Positions 7,970 to 20,649 of a stretch of DNA of 64,000 nucleotides are shown one piece after another. The first letter of the stretch is position 1. Every line of letters begins with the position of its first letter. The notes beneath the pieces were generated by a model. That model had not been told where the DNA came from and ran no database searches. It saw nothing but the letters and a program-made list of their open reading frames with translations. Origin of the DNA: Citrifermentans bremense R1. GTDB taxonomy: Bacteria > Desulfobacterota > Desulfuromonadia > Geobacterales > Geobacteraceae. Made by a program: the position numbers and the translations under genes. The DNA is taken from the NCBI RefSeq assembly GCF_000426865.1, contig NZ_AUGE01000015.1, positions 43,164 through 107,163 on the forward strand, in the 5' to 3' direction.

Positions 7970-8725
7970 ATGCAGAGCAAGGTGATCGAAAATATACTGC
8001 AAGAAGTCGGCGCAGGGTCGCTCGACGTTCAGACTGCACTGGAAAGACTGAAACATCTCCCCTTCGAGGATGTGGGGTGCGCGACGGTGGACCACCACCG
8101 CTCGCTGCGCCAGGGATTCCCGGAGGTTATCTTCGGCCAGGGGAAGAACTTGGCCCAGATGCGCACCATCATCGCCGCCCTCCTCGCCAAGGGGGGGAAC
8201 GTGCTCGCCACCCGCGTCAACTCCGCTAAGGGGGCGAAGCTCAAAGAGAGCTTCCCGCAGGCGGTCTACCACCCCGACGCGCGGGCGCTGACCATCGAGC
8301 AGCACCCGGTCGAGCTGCGCGGCAAGGGGAAGATCCTGGTGGTCTGCGCCGGCACCTCTGACATCCCGGTGGCGGCGGAGGCGGTCCTCACGGCGCGCCT
8401 GATGGGAAACGAGGTGGAGCATATCTACGACGTGGGGGTGGCGGGGCTGCATCGGTTGCTCGCGCGGCGCGGCGCTCTCGCCGAGGCATCGGTGATCGTC
8501 GTGGTCGCCGGCATGGAAGGGGCGCTTCCCTCGGTGGTCGGGGGGCTGGTGGACAAGCCGGTGATAGCGGTCCCCACCTCCATAGGCTACGGCGCCTCCT
8601 TCGGCGGCGTGGCGGCGCTATTGGGGATGCTCAACTCCTGCGCCGCCGGGGTCACCGTGGTGAACATAGACAACGGCTTCGGAGCGGCGTACGCGGCGAG
8701 CCTGATGAATAGGGTGCATCGATGA
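7970..8725 (+). CDS. larB: LarB, pyridinium-3,5-biscarboxylic acid mononucleotide synthase
   Basis: A 251-residue protein of the AIR-carboxylase-like LarB family, which carboxylates nicotinate adenine dinucleotide in nickel-pincer cofactor synthesis. The N-terminus has the family's short helical lead (LEEVGAG-like, then ALERLKHLPFEDVGCATVDHHR), and the PurE-like core follows with VVCAGTSDIPVAAEA, NEVEHIYDVGVAGLHRLL and VVAGMEGALPSVVGGLV. The start is the ATG before QSKVIENI; GGAGG lies a rather long 13 bases upstream, and an in-frame ATG 24 bases earlier is possible. The stop overlaps larC by four bases. No larA or larE is in the window. Confidence 0.93.
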   Translation: MQSKVIENILQEVGAGSLDVQTALERLKHLPFEDVGCATVDHHRSLRQGFPEVIFGQGKNLAQMRTIIAALLAKGGNVLATRVNSAKGAKLKESFPQAVYHPDARALTIEQHPVELRGKGKILVVCAGTSDIPVAAEAVLTARLMGNEVEHIYDVGVAGLHRLLARRGALAEASVIVVVAGMEGALPSVVGGLVDKPVIAVPTSIGYGASFGGVAALLGMLNSCAAGVTVVNIDNGFGAAYAASLMNRVHR

Positions 8726-9879
8726 AAGTGGCGTATTTCGACTGTTTCGCGGGAATCGCCGGCGACATGACCGTCGCGGCGCTGATCGAACTGGGGCTGC
8801 CGCTGGAGGTCTTGCGGCGGGAACTGGCGGGGCTTCCTTTTTCCGGCTACACGCTGGAAAGCCGCAAGGTGGAGCGGCATGGAGTGGCCGGAACCTCCTT
8901 CAAGGTGACCCTCACCGAGGCGGACCAGCCGCACCGGCACTACAGCGGTATCGCGAAGATGATCGAGGAGTCCGGCCTGAAGCCCCGGGTGAAGGAGCTC
9001 GCGCAGCGGATCTTCAGCAGGCTCGCCGAGGCGGAGGCAGCCGTGCACGGCGTCCCCCTGGAGCGGGTGCACTTCCATGAGGTGGGCGCGGTCGATTCCA
9101 TCGTCGACATCGTGGGGACCGCCATAGGGCTCGACCACCTGGGGGTGGAAGCGGTCTACGCCTCCGGACTACCCTACGGCAGGGGGGTCGTGCAGACGGC
9201 CCACGGCAGGCTCCCGGTCCCGGCGCCGGCTACCGCGAAGCTGATGGAGGGAATTCCCCTTACCGCCGACATCGGCGAGGGGGAGCGGGTCACCCCGACC
9301 GGTGCGGCCATAATCGCGGCGCTGGCCGATGGCTTCGGCCCCCCGCCGCCTATGACGCCGCTTGGAACCGGCTACGGCGCGGGCGAAAAGGACTTTCCCG
9401 AACTCCCCAACCTGCTCCGGGTGCTCCTGGGCGATAGCGCGGAGGCAAAGGGCCACCAGGAGGTCCTGGTCGTCGAGACCCACATCGACGACATGAACCC
9501 GGAGATCTTCGGCTTTGTCATGGAGAGGCTACTGGAGGCGGGGGCGCTCGACGTCGCCTTTTCCCCCCTGCAGATGAAGAAGAACCGCCCCGCCACCCGC
9601 CTCACCGTGATCGCGGACCCCGCCGACCTGGAAAAGCTCTCGGCCATCGTGCTCTCGGAATCGACCGCCATCGGCCTGCGCTACTACCCGGCCCGCCGCA
9701 TCACCGCCGCGCGTAGCTTAGAAACCCGGGAAACGACCCTGGGCGAGGTCGCGGTGAAGGTGCTGGAAACCGGGCGCGTGACGCCGGAGTACGACTCCTG
9801 CCGCACAATCGCGCTGGAGAAGGGAATCCCGCTCATCGAGGTGTACCGCACCGTGGAAAGGGAGTGCGGTCAGGCATGA
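8722..9879 (+). CDS. larC: LarC, nickel insertion enzyme of pincer cofactor synthesis
   Basis: A 385-residue single-frame LarC. Family signatures are YFDCFAGIAGDMTVAALIEL at the N-terminus, HFHEVGAVDSIVDIVGT, and VVETHIDDMNPEIFGFVMERLL before the C-terminal ferredoxin-like part. In some lactobacilli LarC needs a programmed frameshift; here one continuous frame covers both halves. It uses CTP and inserts nickel into the sulfur-loaded pyridinium cofactor. It is coupled to larB upstream and to pgpA downstream by ATGA overlaps. Confidence 0.93.
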   Translation: MKVAYFDCFAGIAGDMTVAALIELGLPLEVLRRELAGLPFSGYTLESRKVERHGVAGTSFKVTLTEADQPHRHYSGIAKMIEESGLKPRVKELAQRIFSRLAEAEAAVHGVPLERVHFHEVGAVDSIVDIVGTAIGLDHLGVEAVYASGLPYGRGVVQTAHGRLPVPAPATAKLMEGIPLTADIGEGERVTPTGAAIIAALADGFGPPPPMTPLGTGYGAGEKDFPELPNLLRVLLGDSAEAKGHQEVLVVETHIDDMNPEIFGFVMERLLEAGALDVAFSPLQMKKNRPATRLTVIADPADLEKLSAIVLSESTAIGLRYYPARRITAARSLETRETTLGEVAVKVLETGRVTPEYDSCRTIALEKGIPLIEVYRTVERECGQA

Positions 9880-10325
9880 AACGCTTCGTCATCATTTCGG
9901 CAACCTGGTTCGGCACCGGCTTTTCCCCCTTCGCCTCGGGGACCGTGGGTACCCTCGGGGCGATACCGTTCTTCCTCCTCCTGTCGCGTATGCCGCTTGC
10001 GCTCTACCTGTTGACCTTGGTCGCCTTCACCCTCTTCGCCTGCTGGAGCGCCGGCTTCGGCGAGGAACTCTGGGGCGAGCACGATTCCGGCAAGATAGTG
10101 ATCGACGAGGTGGCCGGGTATCTCGTCACCATGATCGCCGTCCCCCCCACCTGGCAGGGGGTGCTGATCGGGTTTGCGGCCTTCCGCTTCTTCGACATCC
10201 TGAAGCCGCAGCCGGCGCGCTGGTTCGACCGGTCGCTCAAAAACGGCTACGGGGTGGTGCTCGACGACGTCATGGCGGGGCTCTACGCCTGCGCGACGAC
10301 GCACCTGGCCCTGAGGTTCCTATGA
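9876..10325 (+). CDS. pgpA: Phosphatidylglycerophosphatase A
   Basis: A 149-residue integral membrane phosphatase that turns phosphatidylglycerophosphate into phosphatidylglycerol. PgpA landmarks are TWFGTGFSPFASGTVGTLGA at the N-terminus, KIVIDEVAGYLVTM with the acidic metal ligands, and FRFFDILKPQPARWFDR. There are about four membrane segments. The start is the ATG overlapping the larC stop; a longer in-frame start lacks support. It overlaps cinA by four bases, giving a tight larB-larC-pgpA-cinA string in which pgpA and cinA are a common pair. Confidence 0.92.
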   Translation: MKRFVIISATWFGTGFSPFASGTVGTLGAIPFFLLLSRMPLALYLLTLVAFTLFACWSAGFGEELWGEHDSGKIVIDEVAGYLVTMIAVPPTWQGVLIGFAAFRFFDILKPQPARWFDRSLKNGYGVVLDDVMAGLYACATTHLALRFL

Positions 10326-11566
10326 GGGTGGCGGTTCTTTCCATAGGGGACGAGCTCCTCTGCGGCGAGGTGGTGGACACCAACGCAAGCCACATCGCCG
10401 GCCGGCTCTTCCAGGCGGGGGGGCGGGTGGAGCGGCACCTGACCGTCCCCGACGACGCGGAGGCGATCGCTTCCGCCCTCACGGAGCTCGGCGCGCGCAG
10501 CGACGCGGTAATCGTCACCGGGGGCTTGGGCCCCACCCCGGACGACTTGACCGCCGAGGCCGCGGCGCGGGCCGCCGGAACGAAACTGGAGCTCTCATCT
10601 GAGGCGCTTGACCACCTGGAGCGCTTCGCGCAGAGGATTACCGGAAAGCTGCACCCGGCCAACCGCAGGCAGGCGCTTCTCCCCAAAGGGTGCGCGCTGA
10701 TCCCCAACCCTTTGGGAACCGCCTTGGGCTTCGTGGTCCGCATAGGCCAGGCCGACTGCTTCTTCATGCCCGGCGTCCCCTACGAGATGGAGCGGATGCT
10801 GGAGGATACGGTGCTCCCGGAGCTTACCGGCAGGTTCGAAGCCGGCTGGCAGCGGGTGACGCTGAAGCTTTTCGGCATCGCCGAGGCCGCCATCGCGGAA
10901 CTATTGGAGGGGGCGATTCCCGAAGGGTCCCCGGTGCAGCTTGCCTACTGCGTGAAGTTCCCGGAGATCCACCTGATCCTGCGGGCTGAGGCCACCGACG
11001 CTTCCATCTTGCAGCAGGCGGCCGGCGAGCTGCGGCAGCGGCTTTGCGCGTATCTCTTTGCCGAGGACCGGGAGGAGATGGACGACCGGCTCGCGCTTTT
11101 GCTGCGGGAAAAGGGCCTCACCCTGGCGCTCGCCGAATCCTGCACCGGCGGCATGATCGCCGCCCGCATCACCGCCGTCGCGGGAAGCTCCGCCTATTTC
11201 CTGGAAGGAAACGTCACCTACAGCAACGAGGCGAAGACCAGGATGCTGCAGGTCCCAGCCCCCCTGATAGCGGAGCACGGCGCGGTCAGCGCCGAGGTCG
11301 CCCGCGCCATGGCGGTCGGGGCGAGGGAGGCCGCGGGAAGCGACTTGGCGTTGTCGGTCACCGGCATCGCCGGCCCGGACGGGGGAAGCCTAGAGAAGCC
11401 GGTCGGCACCGTCTACCTGGCCCTTGCCGACCAAGGCTCGTGCCGGGTGGAGCGCTTCAACTTCCAGGGCGACCGCGACCGCGTCCGATCCATCACCTGC
11501 TTCACAGCGCTCGATTGGCTGCGCCGCTACCTCCTCACACGGAAGACGACACCAGGCCGGGGTTGA
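10322..11566 (+). CDS. cinA: CinA family competence/damage-inducible protein, NMN deamidase
   Basis: A 414-residue two-domain CinA. The N-terminal molybdopterin-binding-like domain (about 1-170) begins AVLSIGDELLCGEVVDTNA and has the VTGGLGPTPDDLT motif. The C-terminal nicotinamide-nucleotide amidohydrolase domain (about 255-410) has LALAESCTGGMIAARITAVAG and SVTGIAGPDGGS. The family recycles nicotinamide mononucleotide and hydrolyses ADP-ribose. It follows pgpA with a four-base overlap. The recA genes of many bacteria lie near cinA; here recA is the second gene downstream. Confidence 0.93.
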   Translation: MRVAVLSIGDELLCGEVVDTNASHIAGRLFQAGGRVERHLTVPDDAEAIASALTELGARSDAVIVTGGLGPTPDDLTAEAAARAAGTKLELSSEALDHLERFAQRITGKLHPANRRQALLPKGCALIPNPLGTALGFVVRIGQADCFFMPGVPYEMERMLEDTVLPELTGRFEAGWQRVTLKLFGIAEAAIAELLEGAIPEGSPVQLAYCVKFPEIHLILRAEATDASILQQAAGELRQRLCAYLFAEDREEMDDRLALLLREKGLTLALAESCTGGMIAARITAVAGSSAYFLEGNVTYSNEAKTRMLQVPAPLIAEHGAVSAEVARAMAVGAREAAGSDLALSVTGIAGPDGGSLEKPVGTVYLALADQGSCRVERFNFQGDRDRVRSITCFTALDWLRRYLLTRKTTPGRG

Positions 11567-11603
11567 CCGGTCACAACAAGTTGCCGGTACAGAGGACACG
11601 TTC

Positions 11604-13601
11604 TTGCACTTCGCACCGTTCCTGCTCATAGCCGTTTGCGAGCTGATATTGCTCTTCATCGGGAGGCGCACCCCGCTGCCGGGGTGGCTGCACCTGGCCG
11701 TCTCGGTTACCGTTGCCGCCGTGCTCCTCTTTATCGCCGCCCGGGCCTGGAAGCGGCAGCTTCAGGTGCAGGAAGGGCTGCAGCGCGAGTTGGAGGGGAT
11801 GCGGCTGGAAGCGGTGAAAAGCGCCCGCCGCTACAAGAGCCTCCTGGAGGGGGCGGGCAACGCCATCTTCATCTTCAGCGCCGACACCGGTCTTTTGGAG
11901 GAAGAAAACCGCGTGGGACGGGAGCTTTTGGGTTTCAGCAAGGAGGAGCTCGACTCCATCCAGGCGCGCGACCTGTTGCATCCCGACGAGCATGAGCGGT
12001 TCCGCTGCTTCCTCTACCAGGTGAAGCGCAACGGGCGCGGAGAACTGGACTCGGTCCGGATCAGGAAGAAAAACGGCACCTTCTTCCTGGCCGAGATCAA
12101 TGCCCGGCTCATCGACTTGGGAGACGAGCAGGTGGCGCACTGCCTCATGCGCGACATCACCAAGAAAAGGCGCACCGAAAAAGAGATCTGGCAGAGAAAC
12201 CGCGAACTCTCCATCCTCAACGACATACTCACCGGCATGAACCATTCCGCCGACCTGGAACAGGAGCAGCAAAGAACCCTGTGGGAGATCATGGAGCTCT
12301 TCGACGCAGGGGGGGGCACCATGCACCTGTACCGCGGCGACCAGGGAAGCGCGCGGCTTTGCGCCAGCTGCGGCGTCTCTGCCGAATTGGAGCAGCGCCT
12401 CTCCCAAAGCCTCGCCCAAGACCCGGAGCGCTTCCTGAAGGTAAAGAGGCTGAAGGCGCCGCAGATCAAGGATCTGGGCGTCGCCGCCGAGGGGTGGCAA
12501 TGCCTCACCTCGGTCCCCATCAGCGCGCAGGAGCACCTGGTCGGCGTGATGCACCTCATGCATCGCGACCCCTGCCGCTACAGCGCCGAGGAACTCCGCT
12601 TCCTGGAAAGCGTCGGCAAGCAGATGGGTAACATCATCGAGAAAGGGAGGCTCTTCGCGGAGCTGAACTGGAAAAGCGGCGAACTGCTCCGCTCGCACCG
12701 CCTATTGGAGAAGAGCAGCCACAACCTCTCCGTTTCCGAGATCCGGCTCAAGCAGAACCTGGCCCTGGTGGAGCAGGCGAACCTGGAGCAGAACCGCCTG
12801 GACCGGATGAAGAACCAGTTCCTGGGGATGGTCTCCCACGAGTTCAACACCCCGCTCACCAGCATCATCTCCGGCGTCGAGCATCTGCTGCAAAACGGCT
12901 GGCACAGCGAGCAGGAGGCGCGCTCCGTGCTGGAACTGGTGCGGGACGGCGGGCTCAGGCTGAAGGGGCTGGTCGCCGACCTTTTGAAGCTGATCAAGGT
13001 GGAGGCCAGGCGTGGTGCGCTGGAGACCTCGGCGGTGCACCTGCTGCATTTCCTGGACGAACTCGCGGCGCAGTTGCAGCCGCAGCTGGAAGAGCGGGGC
13101 CAGCGCGTCACCCTGGCGGGGTTGGAAGAACTCCCGTTCTTCGATGCGGACCGCAACTACCTGGAGCGCGTCTTCGGCGAGCTTTTGCAAAACGCCATCA
13201 GGTTCAGCCCGCACAAAGGGGAGATCCTGGTGACCGGGAGGGTGGTGGACCGCCCTGCGCTCCTGGAGCGCAGGAAAACCCTGGAGCGCTTCAACCCCGA
13301 GTTCCTCAGGCGCTGCGGGGAGCGCTGCTATCTGGAAGTGGAGGTGCGGGACAGCGGCATCGGCATCCCCCCCGAGGAGCAGCAGGGGATCTTCGGGATC
13401 TTCTACGAGGTCGGCGAGATAAGGCACCACTCCAGCGGCATGAGCCGCGAGCAGGGAAGAGGGGCGGGGTTAGGTCTCGCCATGGTGAAGGGGATGGTGG
13501 AGGCCCACGGCGGGATGGTGTGGGTGGAGAGTGCGGGAGGAAGCTCCTTCTTCCTGGTCCTTCCCCTGGAGCAGGAAGCGATCCAGCCGGCGCTGTTCTG
13601 A
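11604..13601 (+). CDS. Membrane-bound PAS-GAF sensor histidine kinase
   Basis: A 665-residue kinase with two N-terminal membrane segments (residues 3-45), a PAS domain (about 70-195, ending MRDITKKRRTEKEIW), a GAF-like domain (about 210-345) and a coiled linker. The HisKA domain has MVSHEFNTPLTSIISG. The ATPase domain has an N-box (LLQNAIRFSP), G1 (DSGIGIPPEE) and G2 (GRGAGLGLAMVKGMVEAHGG). I start it at a TTG preceded by AGAGGA. The frame is open 60 codons further upstream, but that stretch lies inside cinA and reads as shadow sequence. No cognate response regulator is adjacent, so the partner is unknown. Confidence 0.87.
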   Translation: MHFAPFLLIAVCELILLFIGRRTPLPGWLHLAVSVTVAAVLLFIAARAWKRQLQVQEGLQRELEGMRLEAVKSARRYKSLLEGAGNAIFIFSADTGLLEEENRVGRELLGFSKEELDSIQARDLLHPDEHERFRCFLYQVKRNGRGELDSVRIRKKNGTFFLAEINARLIDLGDEQVAHCLMRDITKKRRTEKEIWQRNRELSILNDILTGMNHSADLEQEQQRTLWEIMELFDAGGGTMHLYRGDQGSARLCASCGVSAELEQRLSQSLAQDPERFLKVKRLKAPQIKDLGVAAEGWQCLTSVPISAQEHLVGVMHLMHRDPCRYSAEELRFLESVGKQMGNIIEKGRLFAELNWKSGELLRSHRLLEKSSHNLSVSEIRLKQNLALVEQANLEQNRLDRMKNQFLGMVSHEFNTPLTSIISGVEHLLQNGWHSEQEARSVLELVRDGGLRLKGLVADLLKLIKVEARRGALETSAVHLLHFLDELAAQLQPQLEERGQRVTLAGLEELPFFDADRNYLERVFGELLQNAIRFSPHKGEILVTGRVVDRPALLERRKTLERFNPEFLRRCGERCYLEVEVRDSGIGIPPEEQQGIFGIFYEVGEIRHHSSGMSREQGRGAGLGLAMVKGMVEAHGGMVWVESAGGSSFFLVLPLEQEAIQPALF

Positions 13602-13619
13602 ACGGCCGAAAGGCCGTTC
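13600..13619 (+). terminator. Hairpin at end of histidine kinase gene
   Basis: GAACGGCC, four bases, GGCCGTTC, starting on the stop codon. It lacks a T-tract, so termination is plausible but not certain. It also opens the snap-back repeat region that fills the gap before recA. Confidence 0.45.
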
Positions 13620-13838
13620 AACGTTCAACGTTCGACGTTTAAGATCGAGATTAAGATTGAGATTGAGATTAAGTGAAGGCGAACAGGCATGAACAGCAAG
13701 AAACGGTTCAACGTTTGGACGTTGAATCCGATATGGAGAAGGGGCCGTAGCAGGGTGGACGATCTGGCGGAAAGGCGCCTCGAACCTTGAACGTTGAACC
13801 TCGAACGGTTTTTACTCGTTGAAAACCCGCTCCGGGTT
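13613..13838. repeat. GTTCAACGTT snap-back repeats and dyads upstream of recA
   Basis: The roughly 300-base gap holds direct copies of GTTCAACGTT and their complements (GTTCAACGTTCAACG on the left, GAACGTTGAACC on the right), with an AGATTGAGATTAAG micro-repeat between. Closest to recA are two dyads: GGTTTT-9-AAAACC (from 13807) and AACCCG-3-CGGGTT (from 13824). Neither fits the reported Geobacter LexA motif GGTTNNCNNNNGNNNACC exactly. The same AACGTT repeat family recurs before argD. Confidence 0.6.
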
Positions 13839-13908
13839 GTGCTATTGGTGATGGGATTTTTTACCGGACAACGACCTGCTTTTGTGCAGGCTACAGGAGA
13901 TATAGACG

Positions 13909-14925
<1,017 letters not shown>

Positions 14926-14928
14926 ACC

Positions 14929-16080
14929 ATGGAACTTAACGAGATCCTCGGCATAGCCATGAAGGCGAAGGGGTCCGACATCCACCTGAAGGCGGGGCTT
15001 CCCCCCATCGTCAGGATCGACGGCGCCTTGCGCGCCATCCCCAACGCCGACCGGCTCTCGACGGACGGAGTCAGGAAAATGGCGTTCAACATCATGAACG
15101 AACGCCAGAAACGGATCTTCGAGGAAAACTACGAGGTCGACCTCTCCTACGGGGTCCCGGGTCTCGGGCGCTTCCGCGTCAACGTCTTCGCCCAGCGCGG
15201 CACTGTCGCCCTGGTTCTGCGCGCCATCCCGATCGCCATCCCGACGCTCGAAACGCTGAACCTGCCGCCGGTACTGAAAAAGCTGGCCCTGGAGCAGCGC
15301 GGCCTGATCCTCGTCACCGGCACCACGGGGAGCGGCAAGTCCACCACGCTTGCCTCCATCATCGACTACATCAACGAGCACCGGACCTGCAACATCATCA
15401 CCATCGAGGATCCGGTCGAGTACCTGCACAAGGACAAGAAAAGCCTGATCAGCCAGCGCGAGGTCGGGTTCGACACCCTGACCTTCGGCAAGGCGCTCAC
15501 CTCGGCGCTACGCCAGGACCCGGACGTGATCCTCGTAGGCGAGATGCGCGACTACGAGACCATCGAGACGGCGCTCACCGCCGCCGAGACCGGCCATCTG
15601 GTCCTCTCCACCCTGCACACCCTGGACGCCGCCGAAACCGTCAACAGGGTCATCTCCGTCTTCCCCCCCTACCACCAGAGGCAGGTGAGGATGCAGCTGT
15701 CGGGGATACTGAAAGGGGTCATCTCCCAAAGGCTCGTGCCGCGCGCCGACGGCAAGGGTCGCGTCCCGGCGGTCGAGGTCCTGATCGGCACCGCGCGCAT
15801 CAGGGACTGCATCGACGACAAGGAGAAGACCAAGCAGATCCCCGAGGCGATCGCCCAGGGGTTCACGACCTACGGCATGCAGACCTTCGACCAGTCGCTC
15901 ATGCAGCTTATGACCAAGAACCTGATCACCTACGAGGAAGCCATGAGGCAGTCGAGCAACCCCGACGACTTCGCCCTCAAGGTCTCCGGCATCTCTTCCA
16001 CCTCCGACTCCAACTGGGACGAGTTCACCAGCGAAGAGCCCTCCGCAGACGACGGCGAGATGAATATCGAGAAGTACTAG
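14929..16080 (+). CDS. pilT: PilT-type type IV pilus retraction ATPase
   Basis: A 383-residue secretion ATPase. It has the PilT N-terminal domain (MKAKGSDIHLKAGLPPIVRI), Walker A (TGTTGSGKSTTLAS), the Asp box (TIEDPVEYLH), Walker B (DPDVILVGEMRD) and the His box (TGHLVLSTLHT); the AIRNLIRE motif of classical PilT is not obvious. The roughly 30-residue acidic tail (DSNWDEFTSEEPSADDGE) is unusual. It is located between recA and recX and is translationally close to both. Several Geobacter genomes carry multiple pilT paralogues, so this may be one of several. Confidence 0.9.
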   Translation: MELNEILGIAMKAKGSDIHLKAGLPPIVRIDGALRAIPNADRLSTDGVRKMAFNIMNERQKRIFEENYEVDLSYGVPGLGRFRVNVFAQRGTVALVLRAIPIAIPTLETLNLPPVLKKLALEQRGLILVTGTTGSGKSTTLASIIDYINEHRTCNIITIEDPVEYLHKDKKSLISQREVGFDTLTFGKALTSALRQDPDVILVGEMRDYETIETALTAAETGHLVLSTLHTLDAAETVNRVISVFPPYHQRQVRMQLSGILKGVISQRLVPRADGKGRVPAVEVLIGTARIRDCIDDKEKTKQIPEAIAQGFTTYGMQTFDQSLMQLMTKNLITYEEAMRQSSNPDDFALKVSGISSTSDSNWDEFTSEEPSADDGEMNIEKY

Positions 16081-16551
16081 GTGCAGCGGGGAAGCGCTTT
16101 CGACTGCTGCCTGAGGGTGCTGGCCCTGCGCGACCACGCCGAGGCGGAACTGCGCAGGAAACTGGAAAGGAAGGGTTACCAGGAGGAAGAGGTCGAGGCG
16201 AGCGTCGCCCGGCTGAAGGAACTTGGTTACCTCGACGACCTCCGCTTCGCCCGCAGCTTCGCCGCCTCGCAGCTTAGAAACGGCAAGGGGTACGGGGTGA
16301 GGCTGAAGATGGAGCTCGCCCGGCGCGGCGTCGCCGCAGCCATCGTCGACGAGGTGCTGGGGGAACTGGCACAGGAGTACGGCGAGAGCGAGTTGCTGGC
16401 CCAGGTGATGGAGCGCCGTTACGCCTCCTTCGACCCAACGACCGCGACGGACAAGGAAAAGCGCAAGGTGATCGGCTACCTGCAGCGGAAGGGTTTTTCG
16501 CTCGGAGCGATTTTCAAGAAGCTCGACGGGCGCGCCTGCGGCGACGATTAA
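16081..16551 (+). CDS. recX: RecX regulatory protein
   Basis: A 156-residue RecX that modulates RecA filaments. It starts with GTG directly after the pilT stop codon. The family's helical repeats are visible: CCLRVLALRDHAEAELRRKL, then LKELGYLDDLRFARSFA, and a third near VIGYLQRKGFSLGAIFKKL. Its placement in the recA transcript is typical, except that pilT comes between. Confidence 0.92.
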   Translation: MQRGSAFDCCLRVLALRDHAEAELRRKLERKGYQEEEVEASVARLKELGYLDDLRFARSFAASQLRNGKGYGVRLKMELARRGVAAAIVDEVLGELAQEYGESELLAQVMERRYASFDPTTATDKEKRKVIGYLQRKGFSLGAIFKKLDGRACGDD

Positions 16552-16565
16552 CGGCGAAAGCCGTC

Positions 16566-16665
16566 TAACAGGGATAAAAGGGATAAAGGGGATAACACCC
16601 AAACAAGTGGCAAAGACATTACTGTCTTTTTGACTTTATCCCCCGCCTCCCCTTCATCCCTGTTA
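16566..16665. repeat. Snap-back repeat of GGGATAA units between recX and alaS
   Basis: The left arm is TAACAGGGATAAAAGGGA followed by two more GGGATAA-type units; the right arm is the complement (TTATCCCC ... TCATCCCTGTTA), with about 40 bases between. It can fold into one long imperfect hairpin and may end the recA transcript. Confidence 0.7.
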
Positions 16666-16716
16666 ATGAATTTTTGGTTTCAGATTGATCTACATTCCAT
16701 TTTTTGAGGTTTTTTT

Positions 16717-19344
<2,628 letters not shown>

Positions 19345-19394
19345 AAACTCCCCGTAAGGCACTGCCAGTTACAAAAACAAGATCATCCCGGGAC

Positions 19395-20540
19395 ATGCCG
19401 ATGCTGCAACTGACCCCAAACCCGAACCAGTCCCAACAACTGGAGGTCGAGAAGAAGACCGTGCTCATCGTCGACGACGAGGCGGTGATCCGCGACCTCT
19501 GCAAACGGGTGCTGCACGACTACGACGTCATCGAGGCGGGGGACGGGGCCGAGGCGCTGGAGATCTTCCACAGGGGGGGGATCGACGTCATCCTCACCGA
19601 CGTGATGATGCCGGAAATGGACGGGCTTGAGCTCCTGAAAAACCTGAAGGAGCGGGAGCCGACCGTGGTGGTCATCATCATGACCGGCTTCGCCGACAAG
19701 GAACTGATCCTGAAGGCGCTCAAAGCGGATGCGGACGACTTCATCACCAAGCCGCTCAACCTGCTGCAGCTAAAGAGCGCGGTCGACAAGGCGCTGGTGA
19801 AAAAGGCCCTCAAGGAGGAGATCGCCAACCTGAAGAGCGTCGACCGCTTCAAGACGCTCTTTCTTTCCATGATCTCGCACAAGTTCCGCACCCCCATCAC
19901 CTCCATCTCGCTCTTCCTGCAAAACCTCGCCTCCGGCGTGATAGACACGCGCGACGAAGGGGCCAGGGAGCACATTGGCCTCGTGTACGACGAGGCGTGC
20001 TACCTGGGCAACCTGGTGAGCGAACTCCTCGCCTTTTCCTCGTTCATGGACGGCAACAGCGATCTGCACCTGGAGCCGTGCGACCTGAAGGATCTCATCC
20101 CCTCGCTCATCAGTGACTCGAAGGAGTGGCTGACCAAACCGGGGGTCGCCCCGCACAGCGACCTTGAAGAGGTACCCGAGCTGATGCTCGACCGCGAGAA
20201 GATCTCCTTCGCGCTGCAGCAGGTGATCGACAACGCCATCAAGTTCTCCAAGGATACCGGGCTTGTCTGCGTCACCCTGAGAAACCGCGCCGGCAGTTGC
20301 CAGATCTCCGTGGAAGACAACGGCATCGGCATACCCAAGGAGCAGTTGCCCAAGATCTTCGAGAAGTTCTACCAGGTGGACGCCGACCGGACCGGGCAGG
20401 TCCGCGGCTTCGGCCTCGGCCTTTTCTACGCCCGCCAGTTCATCAGGATGCACGGCGGCAGCATCAGCATCGAAAGCGAGCTGAATGTCGGCACCCGCGT
20501 CCTCCTCAGCATCCCCCACACTACCAGTCAAAGCCCCTGA
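19395..20540 (+). CDS. Response regulator-histidine kinase hybrid (REC-HisKA-HATPase)
   Basis: A 381-residue cytoplasmic protein with the receiver first. The REC domain (about 22-140) has VDDE, the phospho-acceptor Asp in [14 protein letters not shown] and the Lys in ITKPLN. The kinase core has an H-box with His-Lys in place of the usual His-Glu ([16 protein letters not shown]), an N-box ([12 protein letters not shown]), G1 ([11 protein letters not shown]) and G2 ([14 protein letters not shown]). Such proteins receive phosphate from another kinase and relay or tune it. It follows alaS by about 50 bases. No membrane segment is visible. Confidence 0.85.
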   Translation: MPMLQLTPNPNQSQQLEVEKKTVLIVDDEAVIRDLCKRVLHDYDVIEAGDGAEALEIFHRGGIDVILTDVMMPEMDGLELLKNLKEREPTVVVIIMTGFADKELILKALKADADDFITKPLNLLQLKSAVDKALVKKALKEEIANLKSVDRFKTLFLSMISHKFRTPITSISLFLQNLASGVIDTRDEGAREHIGLVYDEACYLGNLVSELLAFSSFMDGNSDLHLEPCDLKDLIPSLISDSKEWLTKPGVAPHSDLEEVPELMLDREKISFALQQVIDNAIKFSKDTGLVCVTLRNRAGSCQISVEDNGIGIPKEQLPKIFEKFYQVDADRTGQVRGFGLGLFYARQFIRMHGGSISIESELNVGTRVLLSIPHTTSQSP

Positions 20541-20649
20541 TAGATCGTGGCGTCGGCCTTTCAGTCAAACCCTCTTTGAAGTTGATTATTTCCCTCTATC
20601 TGCTATATTAACGTCTTTCAAAACGGCCATAATTATGAAAGAGGCGCCA

